The notes under the pieces were generated by a model. That model was given only the letters and a program-made list of their open reading frames with translations, was not told the DNA's origin and did no database searches. DNA of 64,000 nt, taken from contig CAAGEE010000004.1 in assembly GCA_900768815.1 (NCBI GenBank), positions 62,001 to 126,000 of the forward strand, in the 5' to 3' direction. Positions 34,532 to 44,264 of the stretch are shown here, piece after piece. The DNA is from Bacilli bacterium (GTDB lineage Bacteria; Bacillota_I; Bacilli_A; RF39; UBA660). A program made the translations under genes and the position numbers. Each line of letters opens with the position of its first letter. Position 1 is the first letter of the stretch.

Positions 34532-35374
34532 TTATAACTTTGTTCCAAATAACGTTACTATTTCTCGTATTCTTTGCTTCATAGCATTCTCGCCCGCTCC
34601 GATTATTTTCCTTGGATCATAAACAGTTTCATTATCAAGTAGATATTTTCTTACTTCTTTACTCCATACTGCTTGTAAATCAGTATTTATATTTATTTTA
34701 GATATTCCTGATTCAATAGCTTTTTTTATTTTTTCATTAGAAATACCAGTTCCCCCATGTAATACTAGAGGAATTGGTAAGATTTCATTTATTTTTTTCA
34801 TAGTTTCAAAATCTAGATTAGGTTCTCCCTTGTAGAATCCATGAACACTACCTAATGCTGGAGCAAGAGAATCTATGCTAGTATTTTTATATAACTCTAG
34901 ACAATCTTCTAAAGTAGCATTAGTAGAACTAGAAACTACATCTTCTGTTTTTCCTATATGACCAACTTCCGCTTCGACACTTATGCCTTTTTCATGAGCA
35001 TAATCCACTACTTCTTTTGTTATTTTTATGTTTTCAGATAATTCATGTTTAGAGGCATCTATCATTACTGATGAGAATCCGGCATCGATTGCTTGTTTAC
35101 AACTTTCAAAACTACTTCCATGATCCAAATGTAAACAAACTGGAATAGTTATATTTAATGTTTTAATTAAAGCTGTTACTATGTTAGTTACTACTAAATA
35201 TCCACCCATATATTTAGTGGCAGATTCACTCACTCCTAAAATTACAGGAATATTTAATTTATTACATTCTTCTAAAATATATTTTGTCCATTCTAAATTA
35301 TTAATATTGAAATGTGGTACAGCATAATGATTTTCTTTAGCTTTTTGTAACATCTCAATAAAATTAGATAACAT
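34532..35374 (-). CDS. fba: Class II fructose-bisphosphate aldolase
   Basis: A 280-residue class II (zinc) aldolase that splits fructose 1,6-bisphosphate. HLDHGSSFE near 80-88 and HGGTGISNEKI near 207-217 hold the zinc and substrate ligands, and INTDLQAVW near 230 follows. I use the ATG at 35374 because GGGTGAT lies just upstream; a GTG three codons earlier is part of that site. murA lies 27 bases downstream. Confidence 0.93.
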   Translation of the reverse strand: MLSNFIEMLQKAKENHYAVPHFNINNLEWTKYILEECNKLNIPVILGVSESATKYMGGYLVVTNIVTALIKTLNITIPVCLHLDHGSSFESCKQAIDAGFSSVMIDASKHELSENIKITKEVVDYAHEKGISVEAEVGHIGKTEDVVSSSTNATLEDCLELYKNTSIDSLAPALGSVHGFYKGEPNLDFETMKKINEILPIPLVLHGGTGISNEKIKKAIESGISKININTDLQAVWSKEVRKYLLDNETVYDPRKIIGAGENAMKQRIREIVTLFGTKL

Positions 35375-35455
35375 TATAATCACCCAATTAAATCATAAGA
35401 AAATTAAATTATTTTGTCAATGATTTGGAACTATTATTAAGTAAACACGCGTAAA

Positions 35456-35989
35456 TTAACTTAAAAAAATGTATTTTAGTGCTAGTAAGACTAAAATTAT
35501 TATTCCAAAGTAAGTCGCTTTTTTTTCTAGTTTTTGTGATAAATATTTACCTAGTAGTAAACCCATTAAGGTAAAAGTTGCACTTACTATAGAGAAAATT
35601 ATAAAGGCTAATGATGTATAATTTTTAGTTATACCTAGGGCTATTCCTACTGAAAAACTATCAATACTTACAGTAAGAGAAAAAAAAAGTATTGATAGAA
35701 AGTTAGTAATTGTACCTTTTTTTTCTTCATCAATAGAGGTATACATTTCAGAAGCCAGGATTAAAAATATTAGACCTACTATAATGTTTGAACCATTAAT
35801 AATAAAATTTAGTTTTTCACCAATTAGCGTACCTAGAAGAGGCATTACGTAGTGAAAAAGACCAACAAAAATACTTAAGAGCAGTTCTTTTTTTAGACTT
35901 ATTTTATTAGTTCCATAGGCTATTGCTAAAGAGAAAGCGTCCATACTTAGACCTAAAGCAATAAAAAAATATATAAGTATTTGTTGCAT
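35456..35989 (-). CDS. MntP-like membrane transporter
   Basis: A 177-residue protein with six hydrophobic segments in two repeats, LSMDAFSLAIAYG near 14-26 and TVSIDSFSVGIALG near 105-118, each with a conserved Asp. This is the MntP/YtaF design. MntP exports manganese; YtaF homologues are linked to sporulation. The neighbouring spoIIR makes a YtaF role plausible. A TATATAAGGTGAT precedes the ATG. Confidence 0.8.
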   Translation of the reverse strand: MQQILIYFFIALGLSMDAFSLAIAYGTNKISLKKELLLSIFVGLFHYVMPLLGTLIGEKLNFIINGSNIIVGLIFLILASEMYTSIDEEKKGTITNFLSILFFSLTVSIDSFSVGIALGITKNYTSLAFIIFSIVSATFTLMGLLLGKYLSQKLEKKATYFGIIILVLLALKYIFLS

Positions 35990-36022
35990 TATATCACCTT
36001 ATATATTTTATTCTTTTATATT

Positions 36023-36544
36023 TTAAAAATACTTGTCGATAATTTCTTTTATGAACGAAGTGTATTCTACTTTGTCAGTTTCTGTATCTTCTGCTTCTAA
36101 AAGACATAGGGGAGGAAATAAAACACACCAGAAATTATCTCCTAGTCCTTCTCCTAGAGTTATAACTAAGGACTCATAGTCACCTTCTTGATAGATTACT
36201 CCTTTATACTCTTTTTCCGGGAAATGATTAGTACCATAATTAATATTATAAGTATTATTGTATGGTTCATTTTCTATTGTTTTTTCAATGACTTTATCAA
36301 AGTTGTGAATATTTTCTTGAATTATCTTTCTTGATGAAGAAATATCTTTAAAATAAGTATTTATATATCTTATTTCAGTATATAGATTTTTTATGAGATC
36401 CTTTTTTACTTCTTGGTCATGTTCAGTATTACTGTTAGCAATTACTCTAAATCTGATAGAGTTTGTTGGTACTATAACATTTTCTTTCTTTGTTATTGTT
36501 AAGGCTAGAACTATTATTGATAAAATTATTAAGAGTTTTTTCAT
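36023..36544 (-). CDS. spoIIR: Stage II sporulation protein R
   Basis: A 173-residue secreted signal protein. An N-terminal hydrophobic segment (about 3-20) is followed by RFRVIANSNTEHDQEVKKDLIKN near 31-53, the SpoIIR signature, and DNFWCVLFPPLCLLE near 138-152. SpoIIR is made in the forespore and activates the SpoIIGA protease that processes pro-sigma E in the mother cell. GCGAGG precedes the ATG. Its presence indicates a sporulating ancestry. Confidence 0.92.
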   Translation of the reverse strand: MKKLLIILSIIVLALTITKKENVIVPTNSIRFRVIANSNTEHDQEVKKDLIKNLYTEIRYINTYFKDISSSRKIIQENIHNFDKVIEKTIENEPYNNTYNINYGTNHFPEKEYKGVIYQEGDYESLVITLGEGLGDNFWCVLFPPLCLLEAEDTETDKVEYTSFIKEIIDKYF

Positions 36545-36590
36545 ATAAAAACCTCGCTTTCATTTTAATAGTGAGGTTTTGGTTAATATT

Positions 36591-37415
36591 TTATTCAAGA
36601 TTTTTAAAAATAAATAACATTCTATCTCTTTCTGATAAATCTTTATATACTTCTACTTTAGTATTTGGCAAATATTCTTTAGCTAAAGCTTTAATAGCAT
36701 CTCTTTGAGTCATACCAATTTCAAAAGCAATTAGACATCTTTCTTTAGTATGTGGAAGAATATCTTTTAGTATTTTTTTGTAACAATCTAGACCATCTTT
36801 TCCAGCATAGAGAGCTAGAGTTGGTTCATTATTTTTAACTATTTCTTCTATTTCTTCATTTGTTTTTATATATGGTGGATTACTAATAATTACATCGTAC
36901 TGCTTTTCCACATTTTTAAACATATCACTTTCAATTAATTTGGCTTTAGAATTTAGTTTTACACAGTTTTTGTGAGTAACTTCTAAGGCTTTTTTACTTA
37001 TATCGACTAAATCCACAGAATTTGTGGAAAGTTTTTTTTCTAGAGTTAGACCTATTACACCTGAACCTGTTCCTAAATCAATTATATCCACAGGAGTTGT
37101 GAAAAACTTTTTAACAAAACCAATGGTTTTTTCGACTAATTCTTCTGTTTCATATCTTGGTATTAGGACATTTTCATTTATTTCAAAGGTGTTTCCATAA
37201 AAATTAACATATCCCATTACATATTGTAGCGGTTTTCCTTCTTCTAAGGCTTTTACATAGGCTTTATATGTTTCAACAGTTTTTTCATCTACTTCTAAGT
37301 TTAAATAATTTAATAGTTCTAGAGGATTTTTGTTTAGGAGTTCCGCTAAAAGTATTTTGGCATGGTCAGAATGGATGTGCTGTTTAGCAAAAAACAGAAG
37401 ATTTTCAACTGTCAT
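36591..37415 (-). CDS. prmC: Peptide chain release factor glutamine methyltransferase
   Basis: A 274-residue HemK/PrmC enzyme that methylates the GGQ glutamine of release factors using SAM. IIDLGTGSGVIGLTLEKK near 114-131 binds SAM and IISNPPYIKTNEEIEE near 180-195 is the catalytic NPPY. Its ATG overlaps the prfA stop by one base (TAATG), so it is translated together with its substrate RF1. Confidence 0.95.
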   Translation of the reverse strand: MTVENLLFFAKQHIHSDHAKILLAELLNKNPLELLNYLNLEVDEKTVETYKAYVKALEEGKPLQYVMGYVNFYGNTFEINENVLIPRYETEELVEKTIGFVKKFFTTPVDIIDLGTGSGVIGLTLEKKLSTNSVDLVDISKKALEVTHKNCVKLNSKAKLIESDMFKNVEKQYDVIISNPPYIKTNEEIEEIVKNNEPTLALYAGKDGLDCYKKILKDILPHTKERCLIAFEIGMTQRDAIKALAKEYLPNTKVEVYKDLSERDRMLFIFKNLE

Positions 37416-38482
37416 TATTCTTCTGTTTCTCCTTTTAATTTTCTTTTTTGATCTTCTTGGATTAGTGCATTTATGATATCATCTAAATCTCCATCCATTA
37501 CTCTATCTAAATTTTTAGTAGTATAACCAATACGATGATCTGTAACACGATTTTGTGGATAGTTATAAGTTCTAATCTTTTCCGCACGATCTCCTGTACC
37601 AATTTTACTACGTCTAGCAGTACCTGCTTCCTCCAATTTCTTTTGTTGCTCCAACTCATAAAGCCTTGATTTTAATACTTTTAGGGCTTGTTCCTTATTT
37701 TGAATTTGACTACGTTCATTTTGACATGTAACAACGGTATTTGTTGGTAAATGCGTAATTCTAACAGCTGAATCTGTTGTATTTACTCCTTGTCCTCCAC
37801 ATCCTGATGAACGATAAATATCGATTCTTAAATCATTTGGATTAATTTCAATATCAATATCTTCATCTACTTCAGGCATAACTAGAACTGTTGCTGTTGA
37901 GGTTTGTAATCTACCATTTGATTCTGTTACTGGAACTCTTTGCACTCTATGTGAACCTGATTCATATTTTAAAATTGAATAAGCATTTTTACCTTTAATG
38001 ATTAACTCTATTTGGCTGAATCCTCCAGCAGTTCCTTCTACTGAGTTATATACTTGATAAGTAAAACCTTTCTTTTCAGCATATCTAGTATACATTCTAA
38101 ATAAATCTCCGGCAAAAATATTAGCTTCATCTCCACCAGCTGCTCCTCTTATTTCCATAACTACGTTTTTATCATCATCAGGATCTTTTGGGATAAGTAA
38201 AATCTCTAATTCGCTATCTAAAGTTTCTTTTTCTTCTTCTAAAGACTTTAATTCTTCTTTTGCCATTTCTCCTATTTCAGGATCTTTTAACATTTCTTTA
38301 GCTTGTTCAATACCTTCTAGTACCTTTTTATATTTCTTGTAACAATTAACGATATCTTCAATATTAGACATTTCTTTAGAATATTCTCTTGTCTTTTTAA
38401 TATCACTAAGTACTTCTGGTTTTGTTAATTCATTTTCAAGGTATTGATATTTTTCTAATGTTGCCTCTAAACGTTCAATCAT
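37415..38482 (-). CDS. prfA: Peptide chain release factor 1
   Basis: A 355-residue RF1, recognising UAA and UAG. The GGQ motif is in SSGCGGQGVNTTDSAVRITH near 222-241. The codon-reading tripeptide P-x-T region (RVPVTESNGRLQTS) is near 176-190. GGGTGAC precedes the ATG at 38482; a GTG in that site was not used. Coupled to prmC. Confidence 0.96.
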   Translation of the reverse strand: MIERLEATLEKYQYLENELTKPEVLSDIKKTREYSKEMSNIEDIVNCYKKYKKVLEGIEQAKEMLKDPEIGEMAKEELKSLEEEKETLDSELEILLIPKDPDDDKNVVMEIRGAAGGDEANIFAGDLFRMYTRYAEKKGFTYQVYNSVEGTAGGFSQIELIIKGKNAYSILKYESGSHRVQRVPVTESNGRLQTSTATVLVMPEVDEDIDIEINPNDLRIDIYRSSGCGGQGVNTTDSAVRITHLPTNTVVTCQNERSQIQNKEQALKVLKSRLYELEQQKKLEEAGTARRSKIGTGDRAEKIRTYNYPQNRVTDHRIGYTTKNLDRVMDGDLDDIINALIQEDQKRKLKGETEE

Positions 38483-38549
38483 GTTTGTCACCCTTTCTCG
38501 GTCATTTCATTGGTATTATAGCATACTTTCTCTGAAAAAAAACTAGATA

Positions 38550-39002
38550 TTATTGTTCTAGTTCTAATTCATCTTCGTCGATTATTACTAAATCTTTTAA
38601 TTCTTCATTAGTATCATCGTACGAATCATCATCATCTGTGTCATCGTATGAATCTTCATCATCATTTTCCTCATCAAGGTTATCTAGTTCTTCTTTATTT
38701 TCATCTAGCTCTTCTTCTTCTTCTTCATCTGTTACTTTAACAACTTTGTCTGAGGTATGACGACTACGTAAATCCCAGCTACCATCTTCTAATAGGATAA
38801 ATCTTTTATCTGTTGCTAGAGCGGTATAGTAATCTGCTATCTTATCTTCAAACGTTTTTTCTGGTAGTTCTAGTAATTTGATAATCTTTTTAAATAAGTC
38901 TGCCGTTTTCATTGGCTTTTTACTTTCTTCTAAAATTAAATTTGTAATATCCTTGTTAGATAATAATTCAAGTTCATCCTTTGTCATTTTTTTAATGCTC
39001 AT
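38550..39002 (-). CDS. rpoE: DNA-directed RNA polymerase delta subunit
   Basis: A 150-residue protein with the N-terminal HARE-HTH domain (about 5-80, ending DGSWDLRSRHTSDK) and an acidic tail from about 92 on composed mostly of Glu, Asp, Asn and Tyr. It destabilises RNA polymerase-DNA complexes and aids enzyme recycling. The ATG at 39002 has TAGGAGG upstream; an earlier ATG (39023) would put this site within the gene. rpoE is restricted to Firmicutes. Confidence 0.92.
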   Translation of the reverse strand: MSIKKMTKDELELLSNKDITNLILEESKKPMKTADLFKKIIKLLELPEKTFEDKIADYYTALATDKRFILLEDGSWDLRSRHTSDKVVKVTDEEEEEELDENKEELDNLDEENDDEDSYDDTDDDDSYDDTNEELKDLVIIDEDELELEQ

Positions 39003-39112
39003 ATGGGGACCTCCTATATTCAAAACATTATATGTATAATTTCAGCTTTTGACTGGGTAATAAAATTACCAATAAACTTATAACATATATCTTTATCAAT
39101 TACAACACTTTT

Positions 39113-40861
39113 TTACATTTTTTCTGGCACTGGGATTCCCAATACATCTAGTAACATCATGTTTATATTGTAGACAATATTTGTTAATACTAACCAAGAT
39201 TCACGTTTTTCTTCATTTTCTTCAGTAATTATTTTATTTTCTGAATAGAATTTATTATATAAAGATGTTAATTTGTAAATGTATTCTGCTATATCATTTA
39301 GCGATTTTGAATCTAAGGCTTTGTTTAAGATGTTTGGTAAATTTAATATTGTTAGGATAATATCTTTTTCAGTCTTTGTTGCTACTACTTTTGATGTGTC
39401 TTGCATTAACTCTTTTGCTTTTGCTAAAAGAGACTTCATTCTTATTGTTGAATATAGTAGATAAGGTCCAGTTTTTCCTTCTAAGTCTGCAAATTTTTCT
39501 ACTTCAAAAACGTAGTCTGTACCACGATATGGGATAAAATCTGCATATTTTAAGGTTGCAACAGCAACTGTTCTTGCTACTTTTTCTTTATCTTCTTCAC
39601 TTACAGTATCTTTATTAATTCTTTTTAGAGTTTCTTCATTTACTAAATCAATTAGTCCTTTTAGAGACATAACTCCACCATCTCTTGTTTTAAATGGCTT
39701 TCCATCTGATCCATTCATAGTACCAAAACCAAACCAGTCTAGTTTTTGATCTTCCTCTACTAAATGTGCTTTACGTGCAGATCTAAATACTTGAGTAAAG
39801 TGTAATTCTTGACGTGCATCTGTGCAATACCAAATTTCATCAGGATGATATTGCTTTTGTCTTTGTAGGATAGTTGCTAGATCGGTAGTGGCATAAGAAA
39901 TTGTACCATTAGATTTTAAGAACAATAATGGTGGCATTGGCGCCTTATCTGTATCTTCTTTAACATCTACTATTTTTGCTCCATCGCTGTCTTCTAGTAA
40001 GTTTTCTTTTTCAAATATTTCTTTTAATTCGTCAAAGTATTCAGCAGCATCACTTTCACCTAGCCATAATTCGAAATGAACATTTAATTCATCGTAAACT
40101 TTTTTAATATCAGCTTTGGAAATATCTACTACTTTTTTCCATAAGTCATAGTAGCCACGAACATGTCCTTGAATTTTAGCAGTTACATCACGGCCTTCTT
40201 CTAGATACGCTTCATCATCTTTGGCTTTTTGTGAGGCTTCTGGATAGATTTTCTCTAAGTCTTCATTAGTGATTGGTAATTCTACTTCACTATAGTCACC
40301 AGTATAAGACTCATCAAAGTATGGTAAGTCCGGATAGCGTTTTTTGATTTCTAAAACAACAAAACCTAAAGGTCTACCGTAATCTCCTAGATGAGCGTCT
40401 CCTATAACACTATAACCAAGTAAGGTTGCTAGTCTTTTAATTGCCTCACCAATATTAGCACTTCTTAAATGCCCAACATGTAGTGCTTTAGCAACATTTG
40501 CTCCACCGTAGTCAAGAATTATATTCTTAGGCTCTCTTTTATCAATGATTGTATTAATATCATTATTAATCATATTTAGTATTTCTACTAAGTATTCTTC
40601 CTTTAAGGAAATATTAATAAAACCCGGGCCTGCTACATTGATATTAGTAAACTTAGGATTTTTTTCTAATTCAACTTTAATGTCTTCAGCTATTTGATGT
40701 GGATTTTTATGATATTTTTTTGCTAAAGACATCGCATCATTAATTTGATAATCACCTAAGTCTACTCTAGAAGATGGTTGTAATGAAAAGTTTTCTATCT
40801 CATAACCGGCATTTTTTATTACTTCTTTTATTTCTTTTTCTAGATTTGTAATTATACTCAT
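39113..40861 (-). CDS. argS: Arginyl-tRNA synthetase
   Basis: A 582-residue class I synthetase that charges tRNA-Arg. The nucleotide motif NVAKALHVGHLRSANIG (HVGH for HIGH) is near 122-138. The N-terminal additional domain (1-100) and the C-terminal anticodon-binding DALR domain (about 465-582) are present. FGTMNGSDGKPFKTRDGG is near 375-392. Its ATG overlaps the stop of the DUF1934 gene by 4 bases. Confidence 0.96.
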   Translation of the reverse strand: MSIITNLEKEIKEVIKNAGYEIENFSLQPSSRVDLGDYQINDAMSLAKKYHKNPHQIAEDIKVELEKNPKFTNINVAGPGFINISLKEEYLVEILNMINNDINTIIDKREPKNIILDYGGANVAKALHVGHLRSANIGEAIKRLATLLGYSVIGDAHLGDYGRPLGFVVLEIKKRYPDLPYFDESYTGDYSEVELPITNEDLEKIYPEASQKAKDDEAYLEEGRDVTAKIQGHVRGYYDLWKKVVDISKADIKKVYDELNVHFELWLGESDAAEYFDELKEIFEKENLLEDSDGAKIVDVKEDTDKAPMPPLLFLKSNGTISYATTDLATILQRQKQYHPDEIWYCTDARQELHFTQVFRSARKAHLVEEDQKLDWFGFGTMNGSDGKPFKTRDGGVMSLKGLIDLVNEETLKRINKDTVSEEDKEKVARTVAVATLKYADFIPYRGTDYVFEVEKFADLEGKTGPYLLYSTIRMKSLLAKAKELMQDTSKVVATKTEKDIILTILNLPNILNKALDSKSLNDIAEYIYKLTSLYNKFYSENKIITEENEEKRESWLVLTNIVYNINMMLLDVLGIPVPEKM

Positions 40862-41214
40862 TTTATCACCTCTAATTTATATCTTATTTCTTCATTTTCA
40901 ACTAGAAAAATTAAATCTAAATTGTTTTCTAATACATCATACTTTTGCGTGGCAATATTTAAGTTTAAATAACGTTTTATGGACTTAACTTCAATACTAC
41001 CAATAGTTTCTTTAGCTAAATCAAATTCATAAACCATTTCTAAGTCTTTGTTTTTCCTAATAAGTAAATTATTTGCGTAATCGAAAATAACTTTAGTCTT
41101 TTTAGGATCTGGTTCATTATATATTATTTTATCTTTTTTTAATAACGCATTTATCTCATAATTATTTTCTTGACCATTAGAAACAGTTGTTACTTTTACT
41201 CGCATTCTAGGCAT
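40858..41214 (-). CDS. DUF1934 family beta-barrel protein
   Basis: A 118-residue protein resembling DUF1934 (YwiB), a calycin-like beta barrel that sits next to argS in many Firmicutes. RVKVTTVSNGQ at the start and FVVEN-type strands (LIFLVENEEIRYKLEV) fit. GGTGGTGA precedes the ATG. The conserved adjacency to argS is known; function is not. Confidence 0.75.
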   Translation of the reverse strand: MPRMRVKVTTVSNGQENNYEINALLKKDKIIYNEPDPKKTKVIFDYANNLLIRKNKDLEMVYEFDLAKETIGSIEVKSIKRYLNLNIATQKYDVLENNLDLIFLVENEEIRYKLEVIK

Positions 41215-41322
41215 AAATCACCACCACAAATTTATAGATTAGATTATAACACAAAACATTAAAATTTAATACATATTTTGTCTTTTAAAAAATAATACTA
41301 ATAAAGAAAGGAGAAATTTAGT

Positions 41323-43281
41323 ATGCGAAAAAAGATTTTTAAACTATTAAAACTTAATTTTCTTCTACTTATATTATTATGTGGAGGAATATTTATTTAT
41401 ATTAAAACTTCTCCTAAACCAGAAATATATAGTGCTAATAACTTGGTACTTTATGATTCCACAGAAAATGTCTTTTTTCAAGGAAATGAGTCTAAAGAAT
41501 GGATTAGTCTAGATGAAATATCTGATTATCTGATTAAGGCTACTATATATACAGAAGATAAGCATTTTTATAAGCACTTTGGGTTTGATTTGTTTAGAAT
41601 ATTAAAAGCTAGCTATATAAATATTATATCTGGAAAGACGATGCAGGGAGCTTCTACTATTACACAACAATATGCTAAAAATTTGTTTTTAGACTTTGAT
41701 AAGACTTGGAAGAGAAAATGGGATGAGATGTGGTATACAATGAAGATAGAGGCTAATTACTCGAAAGATGAAATATTAGAAGGGTACTTGAACACAATTA
41801 ATTACGGACACGGAATGTATGGAATAGAAAATGCTAGTAAGTTTTATTTTAATAAGTCAGCAAAGGATTTAGATTTGGCTGAGGCTAGTATTTTGACTGG
41901 TATACCTAAGTCTCCAGCAAATTACTCACCTATTGTTAATTTTGATTTAGCAAAAAAAAGACAGTTAACTATATTGGAATTGATGGCAAAAAATAAAGTT
42001 ATTACTGAAGAGGAGAAAAACGAGGCCTATAATGAGGAATTAGTTTTTTCTGGAGTAGATAATAGTGAAGAACTTAGCACAATTATGTATTACCAAGATG
42101 CAGTTTTAAAGGAGTTAAAAGATATTAATTCTATCCCTTTATCCTATAGTGATAGTAAGGGACTTAAAATTTATACTAATTTAGATTTTAAGGCACAACA
42201 AAGCCTAGAAAAAAATATAAAAGAAGTTCTTCCAGATACTTCTAAGATTGAGACTTCAGCTGTTATGATGAATCCTAATACTGGTGGAATTATCGCTTTA
42301 GTTGGAGGAAGAGACTATAATAAATCTTCATATAACCGGGCAATTGAGTCAAGAAGACAAGTTGGTTCTACTATGAAACCATATTTATACTATGCAGCTT
42401 TAGAAAACGGATTTACTTCTAGCTCAGCTTTTACTAGTGAAAAAACTACTTTTACTTTTAACAATCAGGATGACTATGCCCCTAATAATTATAATAATAC
42501 ATATGGAAATAAACCCATTTCAATGGGAACAGCTATTGCATATTCTGAGAATATATATGCAGTTAAGACACATTTATTTTTAGGAGGAGACGCTTTAATT
42601 AATGTAGCGAGAAGAGTTGGAATAACGGCTAAACTTGAGAATGTACCTTCTCTTCCTCTTGGTACTAATGAAATTAGTATTATAGAAATGGCGGCAGGAT
42701 ACTCGGCTTTTGCTAATTTGGGATATAAAGTAAAGCCACATTTAATTGAAAAGGTCGTTGATGCGAAAGGAAATGTTTTGTATGAAGCAGATGATAGTAA
42801 AGAATTGGTTCTTAATTCTAGTATTGTTTTTATTCTTAATAATTTGTTAACAGCTACGTATGATCCTGACTATATTGATTATAATTACCCTACGGCTATT
42901 ACTCTTGCTTCTAAACTTACTCATAAATATGGATTAAAGTCTGGTACTACTAATTCTGATAACTGGAATATTGGTTTTAATAGAGATATAGTTACAGCTG
43001 TTTGGATTGGTTATGATGATAACAAGGCTCTTAGTACATCAGAGTATAAGTATGCTCAAAATATTTGGTTTAAGACTACAGAGGCTTATGAGGCTGGGAA
43101 ACCAGAAGCTTGGTATGAGATGCCTAGTAATATTTCGGCGATGTTTGTAGAACCTATTTCTGGTAAACCTGTTGTTGATAATAGTACAAAAAAGAAACTA
43201 ATGTATTTTATAAAGGGAACTGAACCTAGTTCTACAGATCAAACTTTCGATGAGAAAAATAGTAATTATACGGCTTCCTAA
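41323..43281 (+). CDS. Class A penicillin-binding protein (PBP1A/1B type)
   Basis: A 652-residue protein that polymerises and cross-links peptidoglycan. A cytoplasmic tail and helix at about 10-27 lead to a transglycosylase domain (about 50-230) with EDKHFYKHFGFD (catalytic Glu) and QGASTITQQYAKN. The transpeptidase domain (about 300-600) has SRRQVGSTMKP (Ser nucleophile), YSENIYAVK and KSGTTNSDNW. AAAGGAGA precedes the ATG. It is divergent from the argS operon. About 50 residues of linker after the transpeptidase end the protein. Confidence 0.95.
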   Translation: MRKKIFKLLKLNFLLLILLCGGIFIYIKTSPKPEIYSANNLVLYDSTENVFFQGNESKEWISLDEISDYLIKATIYTEDKHFYKHFGFDLFRILKASYINIISGKTMQGASTITQQYAKNLFLDFDKTWKRKWDEMWYTMKIEANYSKDEILEGYLNTINYGHGMYGIENASKFYFNKSAKDLDLAEASILTGIPKSPANYSPIVNFDLAKKRQLTILELMAKNKVITEEEKNEAYNEELVFSGVDNSEELSTIMYYQDAVLKELKDINSIPLSYSDSKGLKIYTNLDFKAQQSLEKNIKEVLPDTSKIETSAVMMNPNTGGIIALVGGRDYNKSSYNRAIESRRQVGSTMKPYLYYAALENGFTSSSAFTSEKTTFTFNNQDDYAPNNYNNTYGNKPISMGTAIAYSENIYAVKTHLFLGGDALINVARRVGITAKLENVPSLPLGTNEISIIEMAAGYSAFANLGYKVKPHLIEKVVDAKGNVLYEADDSKELVLNSSIVFILNNLLTATYDPDYIDYNYPTAITLASKLTHKYGLKSGTTNSDNWNIGFNRDIVTAVWIGYDDNKALSTSEYKYAQNIWFKTTEAYEAGKPEAWYEMPSNISAMFVEPISGKPVVDNSTKKKLMYFIKGTEPSSTDQTFDEKNSNYTAS

Positions 43282-43283
43282 TA

Positions 43284-43312
43284 TTGTCTAATTATTTTAA
43301 CTTTGATATAAT
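43284..43312 (+). promoter_or_regulatory. Promoter of the 85-residue membrane protein gene
   Basis: TTGTCT (43284-43289), a 17-base spacer, TATAAT (43307-43312). The start codon follows 21 bases after the box. Confidence 0.7.
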
Positions 43313-43333
43313 AGTTAATATAGGAGGATGCAT

Positions 43334-43591
43334 ATGGAAAAGGATAGAGAAAAAGAAATAATGGAGTGTGATAAAGCAGTTTCTCAATTAGATCGTGCTT
43401 TATTAGTACTATGTGGATTATGTAATTTTCCAGTAGGAATTGCACTATACTTTTATTTTAAGGATAGAAAAGAGAAGAAATATCATATTGAATTCTTAAA
43501 AAGTGGAATATTTGCGGGTATGTTTCTTACTGTTGCTATTATGGTAGTAATTTTAGTTTTAGCTATTTGGATTGCTATATATGAGGCATAA
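43334..43591 (+). CDS. Small two-helix membrane protein
   Basis: An 85-residue protein starting at the ATG at 43334; AGGAGG stands about seven bases upstream, overlapping an earlier ATG. Hydrophobic helices lie at about 22-40 and 56-80, with a basic loop KDRKEKKYHIEFLKS between. The sequence is not recognised. It has its own promoter and a following terminator, so it is a single-gene unit. Confidence 0.6.
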   Translation: MEKDREKEIMECDKAVSQLDRALLVLCGLCNFPVGIALYFYFKDRKEKKYHIEFLKSGIFAGMFLTVAIMVVILVLAIWIAIYEA

Positions 43592-43622
43592 TTCTTAAGT
43601 CTTTTTGGATATTTTGATTTTT

Positions 43623-43647
43623 ATAAACACTTCGGTGTTTATTTTTT
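43623..43647 (+). terminator. Terminator with UUCG loop
   Basis: ATAAACAC and GTGTTTAT arms closed by a TTCG tetraloop, then six T. Strong intrinsic terminator. Confidence 0.9.
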
Positions 43648-43666
43648 GTAAAATTAAGGGACTAGA

Positions 43667-43695
43667 TTGTTAAAATTGAAGTATTTTGATATAAT
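43667..43695 (+). promoter_or_regulatory. Promoter of the LemA gene
   Basis: TTGTTA (43667-43672), 17-base spacer, TATAAT (43690-43695). The leader would be about 16 bases. Confidence 0.65.
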
Positions 43696-43717
43696 TGTAA
43701 TAATTAGAGGTGGTTAG

Positions 43718-44254
43718 ATGTTATTTGAAATAATTTTGGGTGTTGTTGTTGTTTTAGCAATAATTATCCTTTTTGTTACAATTATTAATAATAAATATTT
43801 GTTTGCTATTATAAAGATAGAAGAAGCAGAAAATAATATTGAAGTTTTATTACATAAAAAATATGATTTATTAGAAAGATGTTGTCCAATTATAATTAAA
43901 GAATTAAAGTTAAAAGACTTTTTACCAGAAATTAGCGAAATTAAGATGGATGAGATAAGTCATTTTGAACTTAGTAACGCATTGAAAAATGGATATAATA
44001 ATGTACTTAAAACTATTGATGATAATGAAAAGTTGCTTAAGAGTGAATCCTTAATGACGATAATGGATGATTTAGAAAAGAATGATATTGACTTAACAGC
44101 TGCTGAGAAGTTTTATAATGATAATGTTACTATATTTAATAAGTTAATTGTTTCTTTTCCATCTAGTATTATTGGCTTTTTCAGAAGATATAAGAAGAAA
44201 GATTTTTATAGTAATGAAAAGAGAGAAATGTTTGAAATACTAAATGATAGATAG
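43718..44254 (+). CDS. LemA family membrane protein
   Basis: A 178-residue protein. One N-terminal helix (about 3-22) leads to a helical-bundle domain. LIVSFPSSIIGFFRRYKKKDFYSNEKREMFEI near 145-175 is the LemA signature. The family is widespread and its role is not settled. AGAGGTGG precedes the ATG. pta starts 11 bases after its stop. Confidence 0.85.
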   Translation: MLFEIILGVVVVLAIIILFVTIINNKYLFAIIKIEEAENNIEVLLHKKYDLLERCCPIIIKELKLKDFLPEISEIKMDEISHFELSNALKNGYNNVLKTIDDNEKLLKSESLMTIMDDLEKNDIDLTAAEKFYNDNVTIFNKLIVSFPSSIIGFFRRYKKKDFYSNEKREMFEILNDR

Positions 44255-44264
44255 AGGTTATTAT

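Noticed and set aside
36900..37100. DnaA-box-like ATCCACAG and TTTGTGGAAAG words
   Set aside because: They lie inside prmC coding sequence and are not clustered in a gap.
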